The notes below the pieces were generated by a model, which saw only the letters and a program-made list of their open reading frames with translations, was not told where the DNA came from and ran no database searches. Positions 1 to 10,037 of a stretch of DNA of 51,661 bases are shown here, piece by piece. Numbering within the stretch: the first letter of the stretch is position 1; every line of letters begins with the position of its first letter. The DNA is taken from positions 1-51,661 of the forward strand of contig JABTVA010000001.1 of NCBI GenBank assembly GCA_015075075.1, read 5' to 3'. This DNA is from Deltaproteobacteria bacterium. GTDB lineage: Bacteria; Desulfobacterota; GWC2-55-46. The position numbers were made by a program, and so were the translations under genes.

Positions 1-2
1 CG

Positions 3-1007
3 GTTTCAGTCGTGATACCGACCCTCAACTCCTGGAAGACCCTGGATGAGTGTCTGAAAAGCATCTCAGGGCAGGACTGGCCGGCAGATATGCTCGAGAT
101 AGTCATAGCCGACGGCGGCTCTACTGACTCTACCCTCGATATAGTGAGGCTCGCCGCGGCAAGGGGCAGCTTTCATATAAGGGCGGTGCGGAACCCGCTA
201 AAGACTGGCGAGGCTGGGAAGGCGGTTGGCATTAAGGAGGCCAGGGGGGAGCTCGTTGCCTTCATAGACTCTGATAACGTCCTCCCGGACAGGGGCTGGC
301 TTAAGAGGATGTCCGAGCCGTTCGCCGACTCCGACGTTGTCGGCGCGGAGCCGCTCGAATACGCGTGCAGGGCCGGCGACGGGTTCATAACCAGGTACTG
401 CTCGCACCTCGGGATGAACGACCCTTTCTGCCTCTTCGCGGGCAACTACGACAGGTACTCGGCCGTAACCGGAAGGTGGACCGAGATGCCCTACAGGGCG
501 GAGGACAGGGGGGGCTGGTTCAAGCTCGAATTGGACCCGGCCCGCTATCCGACGATGGGCGCGAACGGGTTTATCGTGCGTAAGCGCGCCCTCGAAGGCA
601 GAGGCGAGTATCTCTTCGACATAGACATGATACGCGGGATCCTCAAAAGGCGCCCCGGGGCGCGCCTTGCCAAGGTCAGGACCGGGATCGTCCATGTATT
701 CTCAGGCGATACCAGGACGTTCGTAAGGAAACAGATGCGGAGGATACGGGACTTCCGTCATTACGAGAGGCTCGGCATAAGGGAGTACCCCTGGAACGGG
801 GTCAAGAGGCACGCTGTCGCAAGGTTCGTCTTCTCATGCCTTACGGTATTGCCCTTGATCTCGCAGGCCGCTCGGGGGTACTCCAGAAGGCCCGATATAG
901 CCTGGCTCTTCCACCCCGTAGCCTGCTGGCTTACGCTTATCGTATACGGACTGGGCAGCCTGCCCCTCTTTACGGGGGAATTCAAGCGGGAGGGCTGGGG
1001 CCAATAG
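3..1007 (+). CDS. Family 2 glycosyltransferase, 5' end outside window
   Basis: Inverting-type GT-A glycosyltransferase that would transfer a sugar from a nucleotide-sugar to a glycan or lipid carrier at the inner face of the membrane. The reading frame is open to the window edge and reads VSVVIPTLN, the usual GT2 start strand, so the true start lies upstream; the GTG at 12 is inside the fold. Visible motifs are ADGGSTDST (nucleotide-binding loop), FIDSDN (DXD-like metal site) and a basic region followed by two hydrophobic segments near the C-terminus (about residues 265-320) that would anchor it in the membrane. It is followed 14 bp later by a flippase, so both look like the end of a surface-polysaccharide or exopolysaccharide locus. 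The acceptor and sugar cannot be read from sequence. Confidence 0.88.
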   Translation, partial: VSVVIPTLNSWKTLDECLKSISGQDWPADMLEIVIADGGSTDSTLDIVRLAAARGSFHIRAVRNPLKTGEAGKAVGIKEARGELVAFIDSDNVLPDRGWLKRMSEPFADSDVVGAEPLEYACRAGDGFITRYCSHLGMNDPFCLFAGNYDRYSAVTGRWTEMPYRAEDRGGWFKLELDPARYPTMGANGFIVRKRALEGRGEYLFDIDMIRGILKRRPGARLAKVRTGIVHVFSGDTRTFVRKQMRRIRDFRHYERLGIREYPWNGVKRHAVARFVFSCLTVLPLISQAARGYSRRPDIAWLFHPVACWLTLIVYGLGSLPLFTGEFKREGWGQ

Positions 1008-1021
1008 CTGAAAGCCGCTTG

Positions 1022-2455
1022 ATGGACAGGGTCTTTAAAAACACTTTCTGGATGCTCCTTCCGAGCGCCTTCAACAAGGCGTCGAGCGTCGCGCTCGTGG
1101 TCGTGCTGGCGCGCCACCTGGGGGCCGCTGGTTTCGGCTTATTCTCCTTCGCCTTTTTCTATATCGTATTTTTCAGCGCCGTTGCCGAGGCGGGGCTTAC
1201 AACCGTCATGATACGGCGCATGAGGGCCGAGCCCCAAAAGGCGGGGGATGTCTACCGTAAGGGGCTCAGGCTCGGCATAGTCTCGACGCTTGCGGCTATT
1301 TCGGCGGCCATAGGCGGCGGGGCGGCGCTCGGTTTTGAAAAAGACGCACTCTTCCTTACGGCCCTGGCCTCGCTGGGGCTCATCTTCTCTTTCAGGGACG
1401 TGACCTTCAGGTGGTTCCTCGAGACCCCCTTCAGGGCGTCTCTCGGGATGCGCGTAAGCGCAGCGCTCGGGATCGCCTCCGAAGGCCTCGGCCTTTTGGC
1501 GGTATTGGCGGTAGTTCACGCTGGCGCGGGTGTTGAGGCCATAACGGCGGTATACGTCCTCTCGAACCTCCCAGGGTTCGTCCTCCTCGCCGTCCTCTCA
1601 TACAGGGCGGCCCCGGCTCCCGGAGGCGAGAAGGTATCCTACGCCGGTATGCTCAGGGAGGCCCTGCCCATAGGGCTTTCCAACGCGCTCAATACCGTTT
1701 ATCTCATGCTCGGCTCAATCGTACTCTTCCTTTACGGCAGCATAGAGGCGATGGGATATTACGCGCTCGCCTTCAGGCTTACGACCTCGCTCAGGATAAT
1801 CCCCGAGGCGCTTATGCATTCCTTTTTCCCGCTCATGGCCTCTCAATCCGGCCAGGCGGGCCAGGCGGGCCAGGCGGGATTGAACGCCTATTTGAGAAAA
1901 AGCACCTGCATAATGGCGTTCACGGCCATGCCTCTGGCCGCCGGGACTGTCGCGCTCTCGGATGATATTACGCGGCTCCTCGGAGGGGGCTCGTTCGGCC
2001 CGGCCTCTCTGGCCTTGAGCGTCCTCAGCTGGGCAACAGCGCTTTCCTTCTTCAATACGTGCGCGAGGTCGGCGCTGAATGCCGCGGCCCGCGGGCCGAT
2101 TAATCTTGCGGTCTCGTCGGCAATGGCGGCAGCTTCGGCTGCGCTATGCTTCACTCTCATACCGGCATGGGGGCTTTCGGGCGCGGCCTGGTCGCTCGTA
2201 CTCGCGGAAGGGGCTGGGCTCGCCGTCTATTCGGCGGTCCTCGGAAGGCCGGGACTTGCTTTCCCGCTCCGGTTCACGGGGAAATGCCTTTTGGCGGGAG
2301 CCTGCATGTACGGATGCATGATGCTCCTGGACGGGCCGCTCCTTAAGCTCTCTTCCGGCTTGGCGGTTTATCTCGCTATTTCCGCGCTCATGACCGGGAC
2401 AGGGCCGGTCCGGATCGCGAGGGCGCTCTCTCAAAGGGAGCCTACTTTTTTATAA
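1022..2455 (+). CDS. Polysaccharide flippase (Wzx/MVF-type, MATE-like superfamily)
   Basis: Multi-spanning membrane protein of about 477 residues with roughly twelve to fourteen hydrophobic segments, matching the oligosaccharide flippases that move lipid-linked glycans across the inner membrane. The open frame extends upstream inside the glycosyltransferase gene, but the ATG at 1022 (MDRVFKNTFW) gives the normal flippase N-terminus: an amphipathic start, then the first membrane helix with an ARHLGAAGFG motif. It lies 14 bp after the glycosyltransferase stop, which supports a shared operon. Its end overlaps the convergent treY end by 14 bp. About residues 277-285 are a perfect threefold Gly-Gln-Ala repeat encoded by a 9-bp tandem repeat. 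Confidence 0.85.
   Translation: MDRVFKNTFWMLLPSAFNKASSVALVVVLARHLGAAGFGLFSFAFFYIVFFSAVAEAGLTTVMIRRMRAEPQKAGDVYRKGLRLGIVSTLAAISAAIGGGAALGFEKDALFLTALASLGLIFSFRDVTFRWFLETPFRASLGMRVSAALGIASEGLGLLAVLAVVHAGAGVEAITAVYVLSNLPGFVLLAVLSYRAAPAPGGEKVSYAGMLREALPIGLSNALNTVYLMLGSIVLFLYGSIEAMGYYALAFRLTTSLRIIPEALMHSFFPLMASQSGQAGQAGQAGLNAYLRKSTCIMAFTAMPLAAGTVALSDDITRLLGGGSFGPASLALSVLSWATALSFFNTCARSALNAAARGPINLAVSSAMAAASAALCFTLIPAWGLSGAAWSLVLAEGAGLAVYSAVLGRPGLAFPLRFTGKCLLAGACMYGCMMLLDGPLLKLSSGLAVYLAISALMTGTGPVRIARALSQREPTFL
1851..1877 (+). repeat. 9-bp in-frame tandem repeat inside the flippase gene
   Basis: Three perfect copies of GCCAGGCGG at 1851-1859, 1860-1868 and 1869-1877 encode GQA three times. Copy-number changes would keep the reading frame. 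Confidence 0.9.
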
Positions 2456-5227
2456 GGAGCGCGATCGGGAAGGAGTGGAGCACTGCCCCGGCCTCCTGTA
2501 CCCCGTTCAATTTCAATTCCCGCCCGGTAAACGCGTCTTGCCACGAGGCGTCCCTGAGTCCCTCGGGAAGCCTCAAGAAGGCGCCATCCCACACGTCCGG
2601 GCCCAGGGGCCATTCCCGTTCGGGCACGACCCGGGCCATGAGGCGCGGGGCCGCGACGATAGCGGCCTCTTTGCCGAGCACCCTTGCAAAGGCGACGAGG
2701 TGCCTCCTTAGCGCCCCTTCGGTCTCAATGGGCTCGTACGAGCCGTCCTTGAAAAGCTCGTAATGCGACCCTCTCTTATTCAGGGCCGCGTGGGTTGCGA
2801 ATAGCTTTATCCTCCCGTCCTCCGGAGAGGCGAGCATCTCCTTTATAAGCGCACCCCGGTCCTCGGCGGCCCGGTTTACTACCTCGTCAAGCAGGGCCTT
2901 TCTCCATCCGAAGTCGACCGGGCGGCGGTTGTCGGGGTCCACGAGGCTTAGGTCCCATAGCTCGGTCCCCTGATAGAAATCCGGCACCCCTGGAGAGCCG
3001 GACTTTATGACGAGCTGGGAGAGCGAGTTTATCATCCCGTACCAGGCGGCCTTTCTCTGAAAAGGAATGAACTCCTTAAGAAACCGTTATCAGGCGAGTT
3101 TAGTATTGCGTCTATGAACTGCATGAAACCCTCCTCGTACTCCGTATCGGGCCGCAGCCACGCGGTGTGTATCTTGGCCTCGCGGACGGCTTTTTTCATG
3201 TACGCCTTTATGCGTTCGCGGTATTCGGGGAGGCCGCCGTCTTCGAAGGGGAAAGTGCCTAATAACGTCTGGTACAGGAAATACTCGTCATTCCTGTCAG
3301 GCACGCCAAGGCCCCCGGCCCTTTGCTTCCTTTTCCTGTTCACGGCGCTCCACCTTCTGAGGGCCGCTTCCCATTCCCCCGGAATCTCGGATAGGACGTT
3401 TATGCGCGCACGCGCGTCCTCGCCCCTTTTCGTGTCATGGGTGGAGGTCGCGTTCATCGAATGCGGGCGGCCTTCAGCGGCCTTCCTGTTCCTTGAATGG
3501 AATTCCTCCAGGGTCGTGCCGAACCGTCCCGGAGATGAGCCCACCTCGTTAAGGGAGATGAGCCTGTTGTAGACGTAAAAGAGGGTGTCCTCGATGCCCT
3601 TGGCCATGAGCGGCCCCGTGAACTGCTGGAAGCGCATCACGAATTTGAGCCATTCGCCCTTTTCCTCCTCGCCCTGGTATTCCCTGAAGTCCAGGGCCAG
3701 GACCTTCCCGATGAAGGAAAGCTCGTTATAGAGGGCCGGGTTCCCGGCGATGGCGCTCTCGACAGCCTCCCTTATGTATTTCAAATCCGTCCCGGTGACC
3801 GACTCCGCGCATATGTAGGTCCTGTAGACCGGGAATGCGGCCATGACCTCGACTATGGCCCTCTTTAGGCCTGGGAGAGTGATGTCGCTGCCGTGCCTGT
3901 CGCGGCTAAGGGTAAGCTTAAGGAGCTGCGCGAGGTTCGATACGTCGCTCATCATGTCCATCTCGGTGATGAGCTTCTTCTTCTCGTGGAAGAGGTGGTT
4001 ATATTTCGATTTTATCCCCGTGAAGCTCGAGTATATGCGCGTTAATCTCGATTCGTGGGTCGTATCGCAGAAAATGCCGTTAAGGGCCGACATGAAATCG
4101 TAGCCTGTCGTGCCCTCGACCGGCCAGGCTTCAGGCAGGGGCTCGCCGCTCCCGAGTATCTTCTCGACTATGATGTAGGCGTCACCGGCACGGTCTCTTA
4201 GCCTCCGGAGGTACTCAAGGGGGTTCTGCAGGCCGTCTATGTGGTCAATCCTCACGCCAGTCGTTCCTTTATTCAGGAGCCTCAAAAGAAGGGCGTGGGT
4301 CTTATCGAAGACCTCCTCGTCCTCTGTCCGGAGCGTAATGAGGCCGTTTATGTTGAAGAACCTCCTGTAGTTCGTCTCCTCTGCCGCCACCTTCCAGAAC
4401 GAGAGCTTGAAGGACTGCTCGGAGAGGAGCTTATCAAGGAGGTTATAGCTCTCCGGGTCGCCGGGGGAGCCGTTGAAGGCCGCGAGGCTCTCGTCGAGCT
4501 CCGACCTGAAATCCCGGTTTCCGGTATAGAGCTCCCAGAGCATCCTCTTCACGAAAAGGGCCTGGTCCTCGAGTTCGGCCTCGCCGCCCGCGGCAAGGGT
4601 CTTCAGAACGTACCGTATCCCGAGGAGCTTGACGTAGTCAGGGTGCTCCCTGCCGAGCTTTTGCACGAGCTTTCCCGAGAGGTGCGAAAGGAAGACCTGG
4701 TAAGAGTCGATCTTGAGGGGGAAGCTCGTCTCATAGTATCTCACCTTGAGGCCGTCATCCGAGTAGTCGAGCCGTATCTCGCCCCCTTCGAGCGCTTCGC
4801 CGTATGTGCGGCCGAGAAAGGGGGCCAGCACCTTCTCTTTTATTCCCTCGTACGGGTGGTCCCATTCGATGTCGAAAAAGCCCGAGTACTTCGATGCCCG
4901 CCCTTTTTCGAGCACGTCCATCAATAGCCTGTTCTCGCCGTCGTAGGCCATATGGTTGGGCACGAAGTCCTGGACCCATCCCATTCCGAGCGCCTTGAGT
5001 TTGCCGAAAATGGATTCAAGCTCCTCGATTGTCCCGACCTCGGGGTTCATGCTCCCGTGGTCCACTATGTCGTAGCCGTGCATGCTCCCCTTCCGCGCCC
5101 TGAAGGCCGGCGAGGCGTATATGTCCGATATGCCGAGACGATTTATATAATCGATGATGCCGGAGGCGTCTTTAAGGCGGAAAGAGGAGTTGAACTGCAG
5201 CCTGTATGTGGAGGAGGGGACCCGCAT
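2442..5227 (-). CDS. treY: Maltooligosyl trehalose synthase, interrupted by one frameshift
   Basis: GH13 enzyme that converts the reducing-end glucose of a maltodextrin to a terminal alpha,alpha-1,1-linked trehalosyl unit. The N-terminus reads MRVPSSTYRLQF, the typical TreY opening. Catalytic signatures are GVRIDHIDGL (nucleophile Asp), IIVEKILGSGEPLP (acid/base Glu) and NATSTHDTKRGED (transition-state Asp). The first frame (3032-5227) ends early; the next frame (2442-3035) continues exactly with AAWYGMINSLSQ and SGSPGVPDFYQGTELW, the TreY C-terminal region. One missing base near 3069-3072 (a TTT run read as TT on the coding strand) restores a product of about 925 residues. It starts 1 bp after the GH57 stop, in the treZ-GH57-treY operon. 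Function would be lost if the frameshift is real. Confidence 0.9.
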
Positions 5228-5228
5228 G

Positions 5229-7652
5229 TCATGAGACGCTTACGTGGAAGTAGTTGCCTAAGTCCTCGAATGCCTCGACCCACCTCATCGAGGCCTCGTC
5301 CCCTTCGGAGGCCTTCTCGCGGGCCTCGGCCAGCACCTTCCTTCCGAGCGCGAAGTAAAGGTTCTGCGCCTTCCAGAGCTTGAGCTTAACCGGCGTTGTC
5401 CGGAGGAGCTTCAATGCGTCCCTCAGCCGCTCTATCTCATCGAGCCTCATCGAGTCCCCGCTCACCTCCTCCATGCGCCCGGTCACCCACGCGCTCGCGA
5501 AATAACCTATGTTCTCCGGGTCTATCTGGACGGCAAGGTGCCTCGATTTTTTTATGATGCCACGGAACTTCTCCAGGTTAAGCTCCTTTTCCTTCAGCAC
5601 CTCCTCGAGGTCGTGGTTCAGGATGAACTCAGCCGAGACCCCGAGGGGCCTGGGGAGCGGCACCCCGAGCTTCCGGAGAAAGTCCATGGTGCTGTAGTTG
5701 CTCTCGAATATCTGCCTGTGGAAGCCCTCGATGTCGCGGCTCGTCATGTGGAGTATCTCGTTCACGATCTTCCTCTGCTCGTCCCTGAAGAGGTGCCAGA
5801 GGGAATAGTTCGCCGCGCCGAGATGCCTGTCCATGAGCCTTATGACTTCAGGGATGTCGCCCCGGTCGAAGGCGGCCTTCAGCTCCTGCTCGGCGGCCAT
5901 GAAATCCTCATCGTTCCTGAAGAACCTTATCCCGCAGTTTACGCTCATCTCGCCGAGGTGGAGTACAGCGGAGGAGAGCAGCGCCTCTTCCCACGAGACC
6001 CTGGACCTTATTACCGTCTTCCCGATGGCGAGTTTGTGCTTGCCGGCCTCTATTTTCTCGTAGAACTCGTTCTCGGCCTCGAACGCGTATATGGAGGTCT
6101 TCTTCGAGTATTCCTCGAAGAGGGACGATATCGCGTGGTGCGCCCCGACCCGGAGGAGGTCGACGCGAGAGGCCTTTACGAACCTGTCGTAAGCGTTCCT
6201 GGCGTTGCCGAAGACGTTGCTGGGAGTGCGCTCCAGCCTCACCTTGAACCCGGATTCGAGAGAGACCCCGGCGGCCTCCTCCGCGAGCTGCATGGCCATC
6301 GAGGCGTACATGATCACCTGGACGCCCTCTATGCCGGAGACCTCGTCGAAGAACCAGCCGCAGCTCGTGTACATGAGCTGGGAGTTCCTCTGCATCTCGA
6401 GGAGCTTTATGGCCCGAACCATTTCGCTCTTCCCGAGCTGCCTCGCCGCGTGCCTATTGAAGAAGGCCTCCACGTTCTCCACGGACCTGTCGTTAATGAC
6501 ATCTATGTACTCGTCCCTGGCGGCCCAGGGGTCGGCAAGGAGGGCCGAGCCCTCTCTCTCGTAGACAGGGGCGAGGGTGTCCCTCAGCCAGTCGAAAGCC
6601 TCCCTGAGCGGCCCCCTCCATGACTGGTTCCAGAGGGGGTGTCCTCCGGTATTGCAGCCGCAGTCGGCCCTCCAGCGCTCCACGCCGTGTACGCAGCTCC
6701 AGGACGAGTTCTCGTGTATCTCGACCAGGTTTTCCGGCGGGAACTTCTCAAGGTATTCGCCGTAGTTCGTGAGCTTCGCAAGCCCCTTTGTCTCTATGAG
6801 GTAGAGGCAGTAGGAGAGCGCCATGTCGCCGTGCCTGTGGTGGTGGCCGTACGATTCTCCGTCGGTTGCTATGTGCACGAGGGCCGCCTCCCTTTCGTCC
6901 GCCGGAAAGGCGTCCTCGAGCCTCTGCGCGAAGTTTTCGCCGTTGTCAAGGAGGTTACCGAACCCCACGTCCCGCGATATCTGCCCGTTGTAGAAGAAGA
7001 CGGCGATAGACCTTCCCGACGGCAGGTTGCAGAGGTACGGCGCTGTCGTGTCAACGTCCTCGCCCGAGAGGTCCTTCCACCTTGCGCCTTTCTGGTTCTT
7101 CCTTACCCTCCGCGCCTGCCTCGGGGCGAGTACCGTGAACTTCATGCCGAGCTCGGAGAGGACCTCAAGCGTTTCAACGTCAACGGCCGTCTCCGGAAGC
7201 CACATGCCCTCCGGTTCCCTCCCGAACCTGGATACAAAGTCCCTTATGCCCCAGACCGCCTGTGTGCGCTTGTCCCTCTTCGTTGCGAGCGGCATTATCA
7301 TATGGTTGTAGACCTGGGCAATGGCGGAGCCCCGGCCCCCGTAGTTTTCCATGCTCATCCGGTCGGCCTCGATGATGTTCCTGTATACCTCCGGGCTGTC
7401 GGTCCGCATGTTGTACAGGAGGGTGGGGCCGAAATTGAAGCTTATCTTCGAATAGTTGTTTGTTATCTCGATAATCTTAAGGTCCGGGCCGAGTATGCGG
7501 GCGGCCGAATTGGGCTCATAGCATTCCTCGGTAATCCTCTGGTTCCAGTCGTGGTATGGGTGCGCCGAGTCCTGGAGCTCTATCCTTTCGAGCCAGGGGT
7601 TCTCCCTCGGGGGCTGGTAGAAGTGGCCGTGTATGCAGATGTATTTTTTCAA
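5229..7652 (-). CDS. GH57 family glycoside hydrolase with DUF3536 region
   Basis: Protein of 807 residues of the COG1449 type: a GH57 barrel at the N-terminus followed by a long helical DUF3536 region. The first residues hold the GH57 HGHFYQPPREN motif. EGMWLPET carries the expected catalytic Glu, and ATDGESYGHHHRHGD the catalytic Asp. Members act on alpha-glucans (amylase, branching or 4-alpha-glucanotransferase type), and the exact reaction of this subfamily is not settled. The start is a TTG directly after the treZ TGA, with a GAGGGG ribosome-binding site inside the treZ end. Being between treZ and treY suggests that it makes or trims maltodextrins for trehalose synthesis, a job usually done by the debranching enzyme TreX, which is not seen here. 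Confidence 0.88.
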   Translation of the reverse strand: MKKYICIHGHFYQPPRENPWLERIELQDSAHPYHDWNQRITEECYEPNSAARILGPDLKIIEITNNYSKISFNFGPTLLYNMRTDSPEVYRNIIEADRMSMENYGGRGSAIAQVYNHMIMPLATKRDKRTQAVWGIRDFVSRFGREPEGMWLPETAVDVETLEVLSELGMKFTVLAPRQARRVRKNQKGARWKDLSGEDVDTTAPYLCNLPSGRSIAVFFYNGQISRDVGFGNLLDNGENFAQRLEDAFPADEREAALVHIATDGESYGHHHRHGDMALSYCLYLIETKGLAKLTNYGEYLEKFPPENLVEIHENSSWSCVHGVERWRADCGCNTGGHPLWNQSWRGPLREAFDWLRDTLAPVYEREGSALLADPWAARDEYIDVINDRSVENVEAFFNRHAARQLGKSEMVRAIKLLEMQRNSQLMYTSCGWFFDEVSGIEGVQVIMYASMAMQLAEEAAGVSLESGFKVRLERTPSNVFGNARNAYDRFVKASRVDLLRVGAHHAISSLFEEYSKKTSIYAFEAENEFYEKIEAGKHKLAIGKTVIRSRVSWEEALLSSAVLHLGEMSVNCGIRFFRNDEDFMAAEQELKAAFDRGDIPEVIRLMDRHLGAANYSLWHLFRDEQRKIVNEILHMTSRDIEGFHRQIFESNYSTMDFLRKLGVPLPRPLGVSAEFILNHDLEEVLKEKELNLEKFRGIIKKSRHLAVQIDPENIGYFASAWVTGRMEEVSGDSMRLDEIERLRDALKLLRTTPVKLKLWKAQNLYFALGRKVLAEAREKASEGDEASMRWVEAFEDLGNYFHVSVS

Positions 7653-9485
7653 TCAGGGCCCCTCTTTCGCGTAAAGGGCGAAGCTCATCGGGCGGAGGAC
7701 GAAGTCCCGGTCAGGGGCCCCGGATTCCAGGGCCGCAGGCATGAGCGAGCCGGGCCCTTCCCACTCCTTCCCGGCTGAGTCAAGGACCCTGGCCCATTTC
7801 CCTTTTGGGAGCGGCCGCTTTATTCCTGCCTCGTCCAGGCTGAAATTGAAGGCGGCGGATACTGCCTCTCCGTCCGCCTCCCTTAGAAGGAGCATCGCCT
7901 TCTCGTCTTCGAGCGCGGTCGCCGTTACGCTACCGCCGATCGCCAGGGCGGGGAATTCGCGGCGAAGCCTTATAAGAGTCCTGTATAGTTCGAGGAGGGT
8001 CCTGTGCCGTCCCGCGCCCCTCTTTTCCCAGTCGATTCTGGATGCAAGGAACGTCCCGATGCCTGCCGGGTCAGGCGGGTCCGCGTCCCATTCGAAGGCC
8101 TCGAATTCCTTCCTCCTTCCCTCCCTCACGTCGCGGACGAGCTCCGCGCCCCTGTGGTCGATGAAGTAGAGGAACGGCGCATCCTCGCCGTACTCCTCCC
8201 CCATGAAAAGGAGCGGTATGAAGGGCGAGAGGAGAAGGAGGCCTGCCGCGAGCTTGAGCCCCTCGAAGGAGACGAGCCTTGAGAGCCTCTCTCCGAGCAT
8301 CCGGTTCCCGACCTGGTCATGGTTCTGGACCGAGACCATGAAGCGGTTCTTGGGCACCCCCGCCGGGAGACGCCCGAAGCACCGGCCCCTGTACGGCGAG
8401 TACTGCCCGGAGTAGACGAACCCCTCGTTCATGGCCTTCGCAAGGTGCCGGACATCGCCGAAGTCGGCATAATAGCCGCCCCGCTCGCCTGTTATGAGCG
8501 CGTGGGCGGAGTGGTGAAAGTCGTCGGACCAGAGCGCGTCGAGGCCCAGGCCGTATTCCCCTTTTGATACGACTCTGGTGTCGTTTAGGTCGCTTTCGGC
8601 GAAAAGGCGGAAGGCGCGGCCCTTTTTCGACGAATATTCGGCGACCCTGTCGGAGAGGGCCCGGAGGAACGGGTTCGCGCTCATGTCTATTATGGCGTGT
8701 ATCGCATCAAGCCGGAGCGCGTCTATGTGATAGTTTTCGAACCAGTGGATGGCGTTCCTTATAAAGAACTCCCGAACGTGGTCGCTCCCCCTGCCGTCGA
8801 AGTTGACGGCATCCCCCCAGGGTGTCCTGTACCTGTCCGTGAAGTAGGGGCCGAACTCGGCTATGTGGTTCCCCTCGGGGCCGAAGTGGTTGTAGACCAC
8901 GTCCAGTATCACGGCCATGCCGATAATGTGGCATTCGTTCACGAGGCGCTTAAGCGCCTCAGGGCCGCCGTAGGTGTTCTGTACCGCGAAAGGGAATACG
9001 CCGTCATAGCCCCAGTTCCGTTCGCCCGGAAACTGGGCTACAGGCATCAGCTCAAGCGCGTTCACGCCGAGGTCTTTCAACGCCCTGAGCCTGGGTATGA
9101 TGGATTCAAGGTCCCCTTGAACGGTGAACGCGCCGGGGTGGACCTCGTAGATGACCATCTCGGCGGGGCTTGGTGCCTCCCATGCGCCATCTCTCCACCG
9201 GAACGACGCGTGGTCGACAGCCTCAGAGGGGCCCTCGACCCCGAGCGGCTGGTAATGGGAGGCGGGGTCGGCCCGCTCCCTGCCGTCGAGGGAGAAGCGG
9301 TACCTTGTCCCGGCCCCGGCGCCCGTGACAAGGGCGCTCCAATAACCGGACCCGTCCCTTTCCATCGGCAGAGCGCGCCAGGGCCCCTCTCCCGCGGCCT
9401 GTATCACGAGGCACAGTGCCGAGGATCCGGGAGCCCAGACCGTGAACCGGCATCCAGCTCCTTCGATATTCGCTCCAATATCCAT
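7653..9485 (-). CDS. treZ: Malto-oligosyltrehalose trehalohydrolase
   Basis: GH13 enzyme that cuts the alpha-1,4 bond next to the trehalosyl end of TreY products and releases trehalose. The ATG at 9485 gives MDIGANIEGAGCRFTVWAP, the N-terminal carbohydrate-binding beta-sandwich (CBM48-like) start of TreZ; the longer open frame runs into repeat element A1 and is not credible. The barrel shows DVVYNHFGPEGNH (region I), ALRLDAIHAI (nucleophile Asp), LFAESDLND (Glu) and VQNHDQVGNR (Asp). At 610 residues it has the usual family length. It is the first gene of the minus-strand operon treZ-GH57-treY, with almost no spacing between genes, so the three are probably translated from one mRNA. Confidence 0.93.
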   Translation of the reverse strand: MDIGANIEGAGCRFTVWAPGSSALCLVIQAAGEGPWRALPMERDGSGYWSALVTGAGAGTRYRFSLDGRERADPASHYQPLGVEGPSEAVDHASFRWRDGAWEAPSPAEMVIYEVHPGAFTVQGDLESIIPRLRALKDLGVNALELMPVAQFPGERNWGYDGVFPFAVQNTYGGPEALKRLVNECHIIGMAVILDVVYNHFGPEGNHIAEFGPYFTDRYRTPWGDAVNFDGRGSDHVREFFIRNAIHWFENYHIDALRLDAIHAIIDMSANPFLRALSDRVAEYSSKKGRAFRLFAESDLNDTRVVSKGEYGLGLDALWSDDFHHSAHALITGERGGYYADFGDVRHLAKAMNEGFVYSGQYSPYRGRCFGRLPAGVPKNRFMVSVQNHDQVGNRMLGERLSRLVSFEGLKLAAGLLLLSPFIPLLFMGEEYGEDAPFLYFIDHRGAELVRDVREGRRKEFEAFEWDADPPDPAGIGTFLASRIDWEKRGAGRHRTLLELYRTLIRLRREFPALAIGGSVTATALEDEKAMLLLREADGEAVSAAFNFSLDEAGIKRPLPKGKWARVLDSAGKEWEGPGSLMPAALESGAPDRDFVLRPMSFALYAKEGP

Positions 9486-9547
9486 CCGCCGGGAATCAGG
9501 TTCAGTAAAGAGGAAAAGTCCGCGCCAGAGAGGTGCCGAGCCCCAAT

Positions 9548-9704
9548 CAGGATGTTGAAAAAGTCCTTCCTGGACTTTTTCAACCACGGCTTGGCCGGAA
9601 TGAATCCGTCCAAGCCTTACAAATTGCTCGACTTGGATGGTCTTCGCATATTTGGCAATCCATCCGTGGATTGTTTATCAGGGTGTTTTTCAACACCCTG
9701 ATAG
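9548..9704 (-). repeat. Dispersed structured repeat family A, copy 1
   Basis: About 157 bp, reverse orientation relative to copies A2 and A3. The 9550s hold a perfect 13-bp stem (GTTGAAAAAGTCC with GGACTTTTTCAAC), the middle has the conserved stretch with CACGGCTTGGCCGGAAT, and the far end forms a 7-bp hairpin (GGGTGTT, loop TTTC, AACACCC). Ends share an imperfect inverted CAGGRTGTTGAAAAA. Other copies are at 19754, 24215 and 31073. It lies directly upstream of treZ. Confidence 0.88.
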
Positions 9705-9740
9705 TTGTTTACGTATGCGTTTCATTGCTGTCCTACTAAC

Positions 9741-9826
9741 TTCCCCCCTTTCATAAAGGGGGTGAGGGGGGATTAAAAACGTCTGAAAAAATCCCCCTCT
9801 TATCCCCCTTTTTCAAAGGGGGATGG
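9741..9826. repeat. Nested C-run/G-run inverted repeats; rest of gap empty
   Basis: Two small palindromes (CCCCCTTTCATAAAGGGGG near 9744-9762 and CCCCCTTTTTCAAAGGGGG near 9805-9822) are themselves bracketed by complementary AGGGGGGATT and AATCCCCCT arms, so the whole can fold as a cruciform-like structure. It resembles short dispersed repeats common in environmental genomes. From 9827 to 10037 no gene or clear signal is visible. Confidence 0.65.
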
Positions 9827-10037
9827 TCAGGACTTCCGTTTTTCGGCATTTATGTCCTGAAAACAGATAACCTGGGATTATGGATCTTAAACCCTCTTGT
9901 TCGCTGGACTTATTAATCAATGGAACGCCTTGATAAAGATGAACGGGACAGCAATGGTATAGTTTATATCTAATCGGATTAGTCAAACTGAGAGCGGCGC
10001 GCGGCCGTGGCTATCTCCGCCCGCGCGGCCTTCCATT

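Noticed and set aside
5538..6623. Long plus-strand open frame (361 codons) antisense to the GH57 gene
   Set aside because: No family resemblance; it is a shadow of the GC-rich gene on the other strand. The same holds for the 379-codon frame at 6639-7778 and the 334-codon frame at 8697-9701.
9741..9826. CRISPR-like clustered repeat
   Set aside because: There are only nested inverted repeats, with no regular direct repeats with unique spacers. No CRISPR array or cas gene exists in the window.
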